Shown here: positions 37,827-44,654 of the stretch, in pieces
Layout: every line of letters starts with the position of its first letter
Position numbering within the stretch: the stretch's first letter is position 1
Source: a virus
Direction: 5' to 3' (one strand)
DNA length: 47,977 nucleotides
Virus record (IMG/VR): IMGVR_UViG_3300012039_000012
Location: 1 to 47,977 of that record
Translations under genes and position numbers: made by a program
The notes under the pieces: generated by a model
Seen by the model: only the letters and a program-made list of their open reading frames with translations
The model's database searches: none
Told to the model about the DNA's origin: nothing

Positions 37827-38066
37827 CTACGCCTTCACGACGATGTAGCCCTCGAGCGTCACCTCGACCGCCCGGTTGGAACGGCACGACATGGTCGCCG
37901 TCCGGACGCGCAGGACCTCGTTCCCGTCCTTGTCGTAGAGGCCGTCGCCGCCGATGATGCTCTTGAACGCGTCGACGGCCTCGGCGGTCGGCCGCGTCGT
38001 GTTGCCGCGTACGGGCGTGAACGGCGTCACGAGGCCGTCGAGCGCCATCGCGCGGTCAGTCGACAT
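37827..38066 (-). CDS. Small protein with RAMALDGL motif
   Basis: A 79-residue protein starting MSTDRAMALDGLVTPFTPVRG. It overlaps the upstream gene's end by 11 bases. The C-terminal half is a beta hairpin (RVRTATMSCRSNRAVEVTLEGYIVV). The motif links it to three neighbouring genes; its function is unknown. Confidence 0.6.
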   Translation of the reverse strand: MSTDRAMALDGLVTPFTPVRGNTTRPTAEAVDAFKSIIGGDGLYDKDGNEVLRVRTATMSCRSNRAVEVTLEGYIVVKA

Positions 38067-38259
38067 TGTCCAGCTCCGCCTGCTGCTTCTTCTTCCGCTT
38101 CCGGTGCTCGTTCGCGTCCCCGATGTAGGGGAAGGCGACCGACGAGAAGAACGACAGGCTCATGCGCGGCAGCTCCCTGACGCAGGCGTCGTAGAACCCG
38201 TCGCGCGGCGCCCGCGTCCACCAGTCCGCGTTAGTCGGTCCGTGCTTCGGCCAGGCCAT
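38056..38259 (-). CDS. Hypothetical protein, 67 residues
   Basis: It starts at ATG (38259), six bases after a clear AGGAGA site, inside the end of the KGG-repeat gene. It reads WWTRAPRDGFYDACVRELPRMS, then a basic segment EHRKRKKKQQ. No family is recognised. The ribosome site supports translation despite the 29-base overlap. Confidence 0.55.
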   Translation of the reverse strand: MAWPKHGPTNADWWTRAPRDGFYDACVRELPRMSLSFFSSVAFPYIGDANEHRKRKKKQQAELDNVD

Positions 38260-38455
38260 CGGCGGTCTCCTGCTGCTGCTTCGCCCTCCGCTTCGACTCG
38301 GCCGACCGGAGGCCGCCCGTGCGCCCGGCCTCCTTCGCCGTGAACGTGTTCCACTCGTGCGCGCCGTGCTTGTGCGCGGCCTTCCCGCCGAGCGAGGCGA
38401 TCGCGCTGCGCTTCGTGGCGTCCATCGACGCGAACCCCCTGCGCCCTGTCCCCAT
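38231..38455 (-). CDS. KGG-repeat stress protein-like
   Basis: A 74-residue protein with RRGFASMDATKRSAIASLGG and KEAGRTGG, the GsiB/Con-10 type 'SMD..K...IAS.GGKAAH' repeats known from general stress proteins. Phages carry such short proteins rarely. A GGGAGG site precedes the ATG. It may bind nucleic acids or protect proteins. It lies just downstream of the terminase large subunit. Confidence 0.8.
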   Translation of the reverse strand: MGTGRRGFASMDATKRSAIASLGGKAAHKHGAHEWNTFTAKEAGRTGGLRSAESKRRAKQQQETADGLAEARTD

Positions 38456-38471
38456 CTTGGCCGTCCCTCCC

Positions 38472-39950
38472 TTATCGCCTGAAGTACTGCGACCGCCAGT
38501 CCGTCTCGGAGACCGGCGTGATTGACGCCATCGTCGGCCCGCGGTCGACGTAGGCCGTCAGCTCGTTGAACGCGAGCGCGACGCTGTCCGCCTGGTCGTC
38601 ATGGGACCCGTAGGGCACCGTAATCAGCTCGTCGAGCCACGCGCGGTTCCAGGCGCCCTTCGCGAGCCACATGTTCCCGGCCTCGGCCTGCACCAGGAAC
38701 GGCCGCCACTGCATCGTCTTCTCGCCGCTCGCGCGGATGCCCTTGTAGTCGTAGCCGGCGAACATGCGCGTGTGCGCCGCGATCACCGACTTGCCAGCCG
38801 CTCCGGGGTCCTCCCACTCGCGGATCTGTACCGCGCGCCCGTCCGAGGCCGCCGTCTGCCGCATGACCTTGTCGACCGTGCCAGGCGTCTCGCGGACGCG
38901 GACCACGTGCTCGATGCCGTAGGTGCCGTCCAGGCACTCGCAGAGCAGCGTGCCGACCGTCCAGTCCGGCTCCTGCCCGGACGTCTCCTGCGTCGCCGCG
39001 AGGTCCCACGCGCGCACGCGGCGCCGGACCTGCGCGTGCGCCTCCCGGATCGGGAACCACTCGAGCTTCGCCATCGCGCCGCCGGGCGGCACCGGCTGCT
39101 GCTGGTAGAGCGCCGACCAGTCGTAGACGCCGGAGCCGAGGCGCTTCGCCTCGAGCCACTGCGCCGAGAAGCGCCCCGGCCAGAGCGGGTCGCCGACCTT
39201 TCGCGGGTCGCCCGGCGTCTCCGCGACGCAGAACGCCGGGAAGCAGACCACGTCCCACTGGTCGGCAGCCGCGTGCTCGGCCGCGACCTTCAGCAGCCGT
39301 CCGGCGAGATCGTCCGTGTGCCAGCGCGTCTGCACGAGCACGACGGACGTCGCGTCGCCCATCATGCGCGTCGAGAAGTCGTTGACGTACCAGCGCCAGA
39401 CGGCGTTACGGTAGGTCTCGCTCTCGGCCTCGGCGCGGCTCTTAATCGGGTCGTCGATCACGCCGATGTTCATCGACTTGCCCGTGATACCGCGATTGAC
39501 GCCGGCCGCCTCGTAGCCACCCTGGCGTCCGACGATCTTAAACTTCGCCGCCTGACGGACCTCGACGTCCTTGTCGCCCGACAGGCGCGTGCCTGGGAAC
39601 AGCATCCGGTATTCCGGCTGCTCCATGACGGCCTGCACGTCGCGCGACATGTCGATCGAGAGGTCCGAGTTGTAGGAGCAGCTGATAATCTTCCGGTCCG
39701 GGTTGCGCCCGAGCGCGAACGCCGGAAACCGCCGCGTAACCAGCTCCGACTTCCCGTTCTGCGGCGGCATGAACACCATCAGCCGCTTGCAGGCGCCGCG
39801 CTCGACCTCGTCGAGCTTCTCCGCGAGGCGCTGGTGATGCCAGTTCGCCTGGTACTGGCGGTTCGTCCAGGACGTGAAGTCGGCCATATAGCGGCGCGCC
39901 AGCTCGGCGCCGGAGGCCGCATACGCGAGCAGCGCCTCGTCGCGGGTCAC
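38472..39950 (-). CDS. Terminase large subunit
   Basis: A 492-residue protein starting at GTG (39950). ATPase: MVFMPPQNGKSELVTRRFP (Walker A, near 55) and IGVIDDPIKSR (Walker B). Nuclease: RAWDLAATQ (first Asp), and a C-terminal DDQADSVALAFNEL (last Asp). It cuts and pumps DNA through the portal. It comes a few genes after the small subunit, though separated by small genes. Confidence 0.9.
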   Translation of the reverse strand: MTRDEALLAYAASGAELARRYMADFTSWTNRQYQANWHHQRLAEKLDEVERGACKRLMVFMPPQNGKSELVTRRFPAFALGRNPDRKIISCSYNSDLSIDMSRDVQAVMEQPEYRMLFPGTRLSGDKDVEVRQAAKFKIVGRQGGYEAAGVNRGITGKSMNIGVIDDPIKSRAEAESETYRNAVWRWYVNDFSTRMMGDATSVVLVQTRWHTDDLAGRLLKVAAEHAAADQWDVVCFPAFCVAETPGDPRKVGDPLWPGRFSAQWLEAKRLGSGVYDWSALYQQQPVPPGGAMAKLEWFPIREAHAQVRRRVRAWDLAATQETSGQEPDWTVGTLLCECLDGTYGIEHVVRVRETPGTVDKVMRQTAASDGRAVQIREWEDPGAAGKSVIAAHTRMFAGYDYKGIRASGEKTMQWRPFLVQAEAGNMWLAKGAWNRAWLDELITVPYGSHDDQADSVALAFNELTAYVDRGPTMASITPVSETDWRSQYFRR

Positions 39951-39955
39951 GCGTG

Positions 39956-40171
39956 CTACTTCCCCTTCCTGCGTCCGGGGTTCTTCAGGACGACGCGGCG
40001 CACCCAGCGCGCGTCCTTCGGCCCGATGAACTTCTCGAGCCGCTCCCCGAGCTGCTGGCACGAGACGCAGCCGCCGAACGACGCCGTGTGGTTAGTCCAA
40101 TACATCGCCAGCCACTCGTAGATGTGGACGGCGTCGACCTCGGAGAAGGAGATGCGCCTGTGCCTCCTCAC
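39956..40171 (-). CDS. Hypothetical basic protein, 71 residues
   Basis: It starts at GTG (40171). It contains YEWLAMYWTNHTASFGGCVSCQQLGERLEKF with a CVSC pair and a basic C-terminus (NPGRRKGK). It directly precedes the terminase gene. It may be a DNA-binding helper, but no family is known. Confidence 0.55.
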   Translation of the reverse strand: MRRHRRISFSEVDAVHIYEWLAMYWTNHTASFGGCVSCQQLGERLEKFIGPKDARWVRRVVLKNPGRRKGK

Positions 40172-40177
40172 GTGTGC

Positions 40178-40498
40178 CTACTTCACGAACCGCCGCACCA
40201 GCAGCAGGCCAATTACGCAGCCGCCGAGCGAGGCCGCTAGTATCAGGATCCCCGGCCGCGTCGGCCTCTTCGATCCGCTTCTCGCCTGCGCGTATTGGAA
40301 CGCCTCGGTCAGGCGGGCGATCTCGGCCTGCGCCAGTTTCAGATCGTCGTCAGCATGAACCGCCTCGCACATCGGACACGGGACGTCAGGCTGCAAGCTG
40401 TCGTAGCCGTGTGCTTCGCAGAACAGTCCCCGCAGGCGGGCGATCTCGGCTCTCGCCTCCCCGATTTCAGCGGTGATCGCTGTCTCTGGGTTGCTCAC
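40178..40498 (-). CDS. Coiled-coil protein with C-terminal membrane anchor
   Basis: A 106-residue protein starting at GTG (40498), which overlaps the upstream stop. It has helices (AEIGEARAEIARLRGLFCEA), a CPMC pair, another helix and a C-terminal hydrophobic segment ILILAASLGGCVIGLLLV followed by RR. Topology resembles a spanin or tail-anchored protein. No lysis neighbours are evident. Confidence 0.6.
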   Translation of the reverse strand: MSNPETAITAEIGEARAEIARLRGLFCEAHGYDSLQPDVPCPMCEAVHADDDLKLAQAEIARLTEAFQYAQARSGSKRPTRPGILILAASLGGCVIGLLLVRRFVK

Positions 40499-40668
40499 TG
40501 GTCTGTCTCCTGGGGCGCCGCCGCCTGACATTGGTTCCACAGCCCACAGCCGTCTACAATACAGACCAAGCGACAGCCGTGACGGTTCGCGCCGTTGTTC
40601 GCGTACGTGCGGTGCTTGTCGAGTCGATGCCCGCAGCCAGTGCAATACGCTGCCTTCTGCTTCTTCAT
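40495..40668 (-). CDS. Zinc-finger protein, 57 residues
   Basis: It starts at ATG (40668). Pairs CTGC (9-12) and CIVDGC (near 35-40) with His residues between (HRLDKHR, HGC) indicate a zinc finger. It is rich in charged and polar residues. It is stitched at both ends. Function unknown. Confidence 0.6.
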   Translation of the reverse strand: MKKQKAAYCTGCGHRLDKHRTYANNGANRHGCRLVCIVDGCGLWNQCQAAAPQETDQ

Positions 40669-40778
40669 GTCTGCGCTAATCGCCCATACTCCTGCGCAAT
40701 GGCCCACGCTTCTTCTTTCGTCATCGCCATGCGGAGATCATGGATTAGGGTTGCGACGTTCTCTAATGGCTCGCTCAT
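40665..40778 (-). CDS. Helical micropeptide, 37 residues
   Basis: It starts at ATG (40778), overlapping the upstream stop, and ends overlapping the next ATG. The sequence SEPLENVATLIHDLRMAMTK is an amph. helix. Stitching on both sides supports it. No family. Confidence 0.5.
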   Translation of the reverse strand: MSEPLENVATLIHDLRMAMTKEEAWAIAQEYGRLAQT

Positions 40779-40987
40779 GCGCCTTTCTCTAGGCGATAAC
40801 CGCATTGTTTGCAGTCTCCGCTTTTTAGGAACCAGCGATCACACATCCCGCAATACCACTTATTGGTCTTGGAGTTGGCCTGTGGGGCTTCAGCGCCACA
40901 TGTACAACGCGTATGTTCCGGCTGGTTCCTGACCACGACGTCATAGTCACAGTCCGGCCCGTGGGCCTGTGGGGCTTCGGCGTCCAT
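40775..40987 (-). CDS. Zinc-ribbon protein, 70 residues
   Basis: The ATG at 40987 is favoured over GTG at 40993 because an AGGAG site lies eight bases before it. It has CTCG, CGMC and CKQC pairs, with KWYCGMCDRWFLKSGDCKQC forming a complete four-Cys ribbon. Likely nucleic-acid binding. Function unknown. Confidence 0.65.
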   Translation of the reverse strand: MDAEAPQAHGPDCDYDVVVRNQPEHTRCTCGAEAPQANSKTNKWYCGMCDRWFLKSGDCKQCGYRLEKGA

Positions 40988-40989
40988 CG

Positions 40990-41595
40990 TCACTTCTCCT
41001 TCTTGGTCGCCGCGTAGCAGGTCCAGCAGAGGCCGCCGCGCACCTGCTCGGTCTGGCGCTTCGGCGACAGGACTTGGCACTGCGTGCAGGGGACCCATTC
41101 TGTCGTCGGCTGCCAGGCATTGGCGCAGTCAAGTTTACGCATGACGCGCTCGGCGACGAGCGCGCCCGGCTTGCTGAACAGGTCGAGCGCGCGCTGCGCG
41201 AGCGACTTCCAGGCGGTCTTGGCCTTACCGGGCGCCTCGAGCGCCTCGAGGCCGGCATTGGCGCACGACTCGCAGCAGTAGTCGTCGGCGACGACCTCGT
41301 CCGAGAGCGGAACTGGCGGCAGCTCGCCATCCTTGCGCGCGGCCTCGCACGACCAGTAGCTGCAGTTGTCGACTTCCGACGCGTAACTGTCGTAGTGGTC
41401 TGGGACGAAATGGTTGCTTGCGTCCTTGAGCGACGTGACGTCGATCCAGTTGCTCGTTATCGCCGTCGCGCACTGGTAGTAGCCGGTCTCGCTGGGCTGG
41501 GACGGCGGCCCTGACGCCTCTGCCGGCTTCGGTTCTGGCTTCGGCTCTGGCTCCATCGCCGGCAGGCCGTCGAGGGCGATCGCGCGGCGCGTCAT
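40990..41595 (-). CDS. Zinc-binding protein with RAIALDGL motif
   Basis: A 201-residue protein starting MTRRAIALDGLPAMEPEPKP, with a Pro/Glu/Lys linker, then four Cys clusters (CSYWSC, CCESC, CTQC, CWTC). The first cluster differs from the other ribbons. The start motif is shared with three nearby genes. It lies three small genes from the terminase. The function is unknown. Confidence 0.65.
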   Translation of the reverse strand: MTRRAIALDGLPAMEPEPKPEPKPAEASGPPSQPSETGYYQCATAITSNWIDVTSLKDASNHFVPDHYDSYASEVDNCSYWSCEAARKDGELPPVPLSDEVVADDYCCESCANAGLEALEAPGKAKTAWKSLAQRALDLFSKPGALVAERVMRKLDCANAWQPTTEWVPCTQCQVLSPKRQTEQVRGGLCWTCYAATKKEK

Positions 41596-41996
41596 GACTG
41601 CCGTTCATCCATCTCTGGCAGGCCGACGCGCGCGACGTGGGGACCGAGATGGTCAGCCTTGAGCGTGCAGAAGACCGTCTGCCCGTCACACAGCGCGTAC
41701 ATGCCGCACTGCGCGAGGGCGGGCAGCGCCGGAGGCGGCTCCACCTGCGCCTCCGTCAGCGGCGGGCGCACGAACTCGAGCGTGATGTTCTCCGGCAGCG
41801 CGACGACCTTGCACCGGAAGGCCTGCTCGAGGTACTCGACGAGCATCCGCATGTCCTCCCACGCCGTGCCGACCGGCACGTGCGCGACCAGGACGCTCCC
41901 CTCGGCGACGGCGACCTCGGTCACGCGCGCGACCTCGTCCGCCTCGACGCCGGGCGGTGTCTGCAGGAGGCCGCCGAGCGAGATCGCGCGGATCAT
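41592..41996 (-). CDS. Protein with RAISLGGL motif
   Basis: A 134-residue protein starting MIRAISLGGLLQTPPGVEAD. It continues VTEVAVAEGSVLVAHVPVGTAWEDMRMLVEYLEQAF, a beta-alpha pattern like a small GT-like or ferredoxin-like fold, and CTLKADHLGPHVARVG near the end. No enzyme motif is recognised. Joined by overlap to genes on both sides. Confidence 0.6.
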   Translation of the reverse strand: MIRAISLGGLLQTPPGVEADEVARVTEVAVAEGSVLVAHVPVGTAWEDMRMLVEYLEQAFRCKVVALPENITLEFVRPPLTEAQVEPPPALPALAQCGMYALCDGQTVFCTLKADHLGPHVARVGLPEMDERQS

Positions 41997-42166
41997 ATCG
42001 AGAGCCACAGGTAGCGCGCCGCCGCGAGGAACGCGAGGCCGATCGAGACCGGGATCGCCAGGTAGGCGACGGCCGCGATGACGAACGCCAGCAGGGCCAC
42101 CGCGGTCGCGCCGACGACCATTACGGACGCGACCAGCAGCTCGGCGACCCCCCGCAGCCATCTCAT
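41993..42166 (-). CDS. Small hydrophobic membrane protein, 57 residues
   Basis: It starts at ATG (42166), overlapping the stop of the terminase small subunit, and ends overlapping the next ATG. Almost the whole chain (VAELLVASVMVVGATAVALL and on) is hydrophobic, with two potential membrane spans and a basic start. It is a holin candidate. Nothing beyond hydropathy and gene stitching supports that. Confidence 0.6.
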   Translation of the reverse strand: MRWLRGVAELLVASVMVVGATAVALLAFVIAAVAYLAIPVSIGLAFLAAARYLWLSI

Positions 42167-42909
42167 TCCGTGCCTCCGTTCCGCTTCCGCAGCACCTCGG
42201 CGTAGCGCTCCTCCGGGGTCGGCTCGGCCGCCGGCAGCGCCGGCTGCTCCGCGACGACCTCGCCGTCGAGGACGCGCTTGCTGTTCACGAACAGCCGCCT
42301 GACCTCAACGTCGTCGAGCTTCGACAGGTCGGCGTAGGCATGCAGGTGCGCGTGCGCGACCGTCCCCGCGTGCTCGTGCTTCGTCTGCTCGCCGTACTTC
42401 TCGCGCCAGTTGCCCTTCATCATGAACATCGACAGCTGCGGGTAGAACTCGCGCTTCGTCCCGACCAGCCGCCCGCCCTGGAACACCGGGACCTCGACGC
42501 CCTCGAGGCCCTGCCGCCACAGCTCGCTCTCGGCCCGCATCAGCCCGAGCCGCTCGGCGACCTGCAGCTGCGCCTGCCAGGCCGGGTCCGGGTCGTGCCG
42601 CCAGTTGTAGGCGGTCTTCGCCGAGATGCCCGCCATCTTCGCCGCCTTCCCGTGCCGCGGCGTCACCGCGAGCGCCTGCAGGAACAGCCGCTTCTTGGGC
42701 TCGGAAATTTCGGTAAAGTCCGTAAACGGCTCAGGTTCGTCGCTGGCCTCGGAGAGCCGGCCGGCGCGCACGAACTCCGGCTGGTCCTTCTTGCCCTTAG
42801 CACCTGAGCCGTTAGAATCGCGTTTGCGGCCTTCCGGTCTCCCGGCAGGCTTACCCTTAGCCCGCGTGCCGATCGCCGCGCCTGCGGCAGCCTGGCGCCG
42901 TCTAGCCAT
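42163..42909 (-). CDS. Terminase small subunit-like protein
   Basis: A 248-residue protein. A basic N-terminus (RAKGKPAGRPEGRKRDSNGS) is followed by an HTH LAVTPRHGKAAKMAGISAKT, AYNWRH, a pattern of terminase small subunits that recognise packaging DNA. The C-terminal half is helical. It has an AGGAGG site nine bases upstream of the ATG at 42909. It is separated from the large subunit by about 2.2 kb of small genes, which is unusual. Confidence 0.75.
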   Translation of the reverse strand: MARRRQAAAGAAIGTRAKGKPAGRPEGRKRDSNGSGAKGKKDQPEFVRAGRLSEASDEPEPFTDFTEISEPKKRLFLQALAVTPRHGKAAKMAGISAKTAYNWRHDPDPAWQAQLQVAERLGLMRAESELWRQGLEGVEVPVFQGGRLVGTKREFYPQLSMFMMKGNWREKYGEQTKHEHAGTVAHAHLHAYADLSKLDDVEVRRLFVNSKRVLDGEVVAEQPALPAAEPTPEERYAEVLRKRNGGTE

Positions 42910-42923
42910 GCTTCTCGGCCTCC

Positions 42924-43097
42924 TCACGCGCGGCGCGGCGCAGGATCAGGGCGATCCGCTCGCCGGCCGGCAGCTTGCGCCACCTCGCCGGTCAGCTTCG
43001 GCGCGCTGTCCCAGTGGAAGTGGCCGGGGTGGTTCTTTAGGCAGGTCTTGCCCTGGCACTCGCAGCAGTGGCAGGACGTCCCGAACGTGATCGTCAT
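42924..43097 (-). CDS. Zinc-binding protein, probably frameshifted
   Basis: It starts at ATG (43097) with CHCCECQGKTCLKNHPGH, then WDSAPKLTGE. After that the current frame drifts into low-GC3 sequence and stops at 42924, whereas the other frame continues RKLPAGERIALILRRAAREE to a stop at the next start codon. That points to a one-base indel in about 42985-43000. The zinc-binding N-terminus is real; the C-terminus is uncertain. Confidence 0.5.
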   Translation of the reverse strand: MTITFGTSCHCCECQGKTCLKNHPGHFHWDSAPKLTGEVAQAAGRRADRPDPAPRRA

Positions 43098-43098
43098 C

Positions 43099-43308
43099 TC
43101 AGTGCACCGCCTTCCCGCCCACGTGCGGCGCCTGCAGGTGCCGCTGGGCCGCCATCTCGAACCGCGCCTCGGCGATCGCGTGCAGCGCCTCGCGCAGGGC
43201 GTCCTTGAGCCGCGCGGCGTAGAGCCGCCAGCAGGCCCGGCAGCTGCCCGTCGGCTCGCGCTGGGCGCTGTAGCGCGGGTGCTCGCGGCAGCGGTTCCGG
43301 CGGCTCAT
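43099..43308 (-). CDS. Helical Cys protein, 69 residues
   Basis: It starts at ATG (43308), overlapping the upstream stop. It has a C-x2..C pattern (RNRCREH, CRACWRLY) and a helix RLKDALREALHAIAEARFEM. It might be a small DNA- or protein-binding factor with one zinc. No family is known. Confidence 0.55.
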   Translation of the reverse strand: MSRRNRCREHPRYSAQREPTGSCRACWRLYAARLKDALREALHAIAEARFEMAAQRHLQAPHVGGKAVH

Positions 43309-43514
43309 TGCCGTCTCGCGACCGCGCGGCAGTTCGCGCAGAGGTCCCGCCCCTTGTAGCGGGCGAGGGCGATCGGCTTGCCCTCCCAGTGGCCCCGGCC
43401 GCACGCGCCGCAGCGCGGCAGGTCGGCGCGCTTGTCGGTCGTCACCGCGCCGCACTTGCAGGCGACCGCGCCGCGCGCGAAGGCGTGGGAGCCCGGCAGG
43501 CACTCCCGCGTCAC
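43305..43514 (-). CDS. Zinc-ribbon protein, 69 residues
   Basis: It starts at GTG (43514), overlapping the upstream stop. CKCG, CGAC and CANC clusters make one or two zinc sites, with a basic C-terminus (VARRQ). Similar in outline to DksA/zinc-ribbon proteins of phages, but shorter. It could act on transcription. Confidence 0.6.
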   Translation of the reverse strand: MTRECLPGSHAFARGAVACKCGAVTTDKRADLPRCGACGRGHWEGKPIALARYKGRDLCANCRAVARRQ

Positions 43515-43690
43515 GGCAGCTCCCGCGACACCGCGTACTTCAGCATGCTGACGTGCCGCAGGAAGACCGTGTAGTCCTCGCCCAGCGGCGTCGTGAACGT
43601 GGCGCGCGTGTCGATCTCGCGCCACGTACCGAACTTGACCTCGTGCCAGCTGCCGTCGACGCGCACGCCGACGACCGACTTCACGTTCAT
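43511..43690 (-). CDS. Small beta protein, 59 residues
   Basis: It starts MNVKSVVGVRVDGSWHEV and continues FTTPLGEDYTVFLRHVSM, a three-stranded beta-sheet with a C-terminal helix. Its stop overlaps the following GTG. It resembles small OB-like phage proteins, but no known motif is identified. Confidence 0.5.
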   Translation of the reverse strand: MNVKSVVGVRVDGSWHEVKFGTWREIDTRATFTTPLGEDYTVFLRHVSMLKYAVSRELP

Positions 43691-43698
43691 AGGCGCCC

Positions 43699-44139
43699 CT
43701 ACTTCGTCAACCCAAAAAACCTGGGATCCGTCGGCGCCGGGTTGTCAACGGCGACGGTTAACGATAAAGGGTTTGACAGGCCGCTCAGTTGCGGCTGCTG
43801 CGTGAACTGGTTCAAGTTGTAGACCCGGACCTGGTACTGGTAGACGCCCTGCGGCAGGCTGACCGTCTTCGGCCCCTCGTAGAGCGCGAAGCCGGAGGCG
43901 CCGGCGGCGACCTTCATCGTCATCGGCAGCAGGTCCACCGCCTGCGTGCCGTTGACCACCCGCACGAAGCCCTGGACGTTGTCGACCGGCTTCGCGCAGA
44001 ACTGCTCGGCATGGTTCGCGTTCGCCTGGATCGTCTGGGTCGTCGGCACGACCGCGTCGCACGGGTGCGTCTGCGCCTGCGCGGCGGTCGCGGCAAGCAG
44101 CAGCAGGAACGTGAGCGCTAGCGTGATCGCGTGTCTCAT
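43699..44139 (-). CDS. Secreted small protein
   Basis: A 146-residue protein with a Sec signal peptide MRHAITLALTFLLLLAATAA (cleaved near QAQT). The mature part has CDAVV, CAKPVDNVQGFVRV and a beta-sandwich-like body VYQYQVRVYNLNQFT. It may be exported into the periplasm or be a virion surface component. The ATG at 44139 overlaps the zinc gene's TGA. Confidence 0.7.
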   Translation of the reverse strand: MRHAITLALTFLLLLAATAAQAQTHPCDAVVPTTQTIQANANHAEQFCAKPVDNVQGFVRVVNGTQAVDLLPMTMKVAAGASGFALYEGPKTVSLPQGVYQYQVRVYNLNQFTQQPQLSGLSNPLSLTVAVDNPAPTDPRFFGLTK

Positions 44140-44334
44140 CGGTCTCCTTCTTTCGTGGGGGATGTTTTCCGCCGGAGCGACTCGAACGCCTTCGCCGCGG
44201 AGACGAGCGCCTTGTGGCAGTCCGGGCAGGCCCACGCGCGCAGCGTCATCTTGCCCCGTCGCGTAGACGCTCAGCAGCGTCAGGCGCGACGCGTCGCAGG
44301 TCGCGTCGCAGAGCGGGCAGGCGGCGTCAGCCAC
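44136..44334 (-). pseudogene. Zinc-ribbon gene interrupted by a one-base shift
   Basis: It starts at GTG (44334), overlapping the previous gene's stop. The first frame gives CPLCDATCDASRLTLLSVYATG, and the second frame after a run of four G (44254-44257) gives KMTLRAWACPDCHKALV, ending at 44136. Removing one G makes one CxxC...CxxC protein of about 65 residues. Either an assembly error or a real inactivation. An internal ATG (44249) could still start a 37-residue fragment. Confidence 0.55.
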
Positions 44335-44560
44335 GCCGCACCACGCCTCCCATCGCCTCGGCCGCGACGACGCCGCGCGGCGGCACCGGGATTGACAGGT
44401 GGATGGCGTGCACGGCCGGCGGGCGCGCGATCGGCACCCGGCCACCCTTGCGATACCGGTCGTAGCAGATGGACTTGCAGAAGTCGCCGGTCTGGCGCGT
44501 GCTGCGCTTGCGCCAGCCGAACAGGTGGCGGCAGTACTTGCAGATGCGAGTCGTCGTCAT
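44327..44560 (-). CDS. Zinc-binding protein, 77 residues
   Basis: First gene after promoter P1 and palindrome copy 3. It starts MTTTRICKYCRHLFGWRKRS, with a CKYC and a later CKSIC cluster, then a basic proline-rich tail. It looks like a treble-clef or zinc-ribbon DNA-binding protein. Its leader after the palindrome is only about 12 bases. Confidence 0.65.
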   Translation of the reverse strand: MTTTRICKYCRHLFGWRKRSTRQTGDFCKSICYDRYRKGGRVPIARPPAVHAIHLSIPVPPRGVVAAEAMGGVVRRG

Positions 44561-44572
44561 ACGCCAGCCTGT

Positions 44573-44586
44573 ATTAACCGGTTAAT
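44573..44586. repeat. 14-bp palindrome, copy 3
   Basis: ATTAACCGGTTAAT 12 bases before the ATG of the first early gene, about 23 bases downstream of the predicted start site of promoter P1. An operator or post-initiation control site is the simplest reading. Confidence 0.75.
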
Positions 44587-44615
44587 CGGCCCGACGTGGT
44601 TAGTAAAACCGCTTA

Positions 44616-44644
44616 ACTATAGCCGAACCGTATCGGCCGGTAAA
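44616..44644 (-). promoter_or_regulatory. Sigma70-like promoter P1
   Basis: On the minus strand TTTACC (44639-44644) and TATAGT (44616-44621) are 17 bases apart. It lies in the 94-base spacer between a structural-type gene and the early block, followed by a TTTACTA motif (44601-44607) and the palindrome. It is the best promoter in the window. Confidence 0.75.
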
Positions 44645-44654
44645 CAGAAAACCG

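Noticed and set aside
38601-40121. Plus-strand frame of 506 codons opposite the terminase gene
   Set aside because: It mirrors the codon pattern of the terminase on the other strand and has no recognisable motif.
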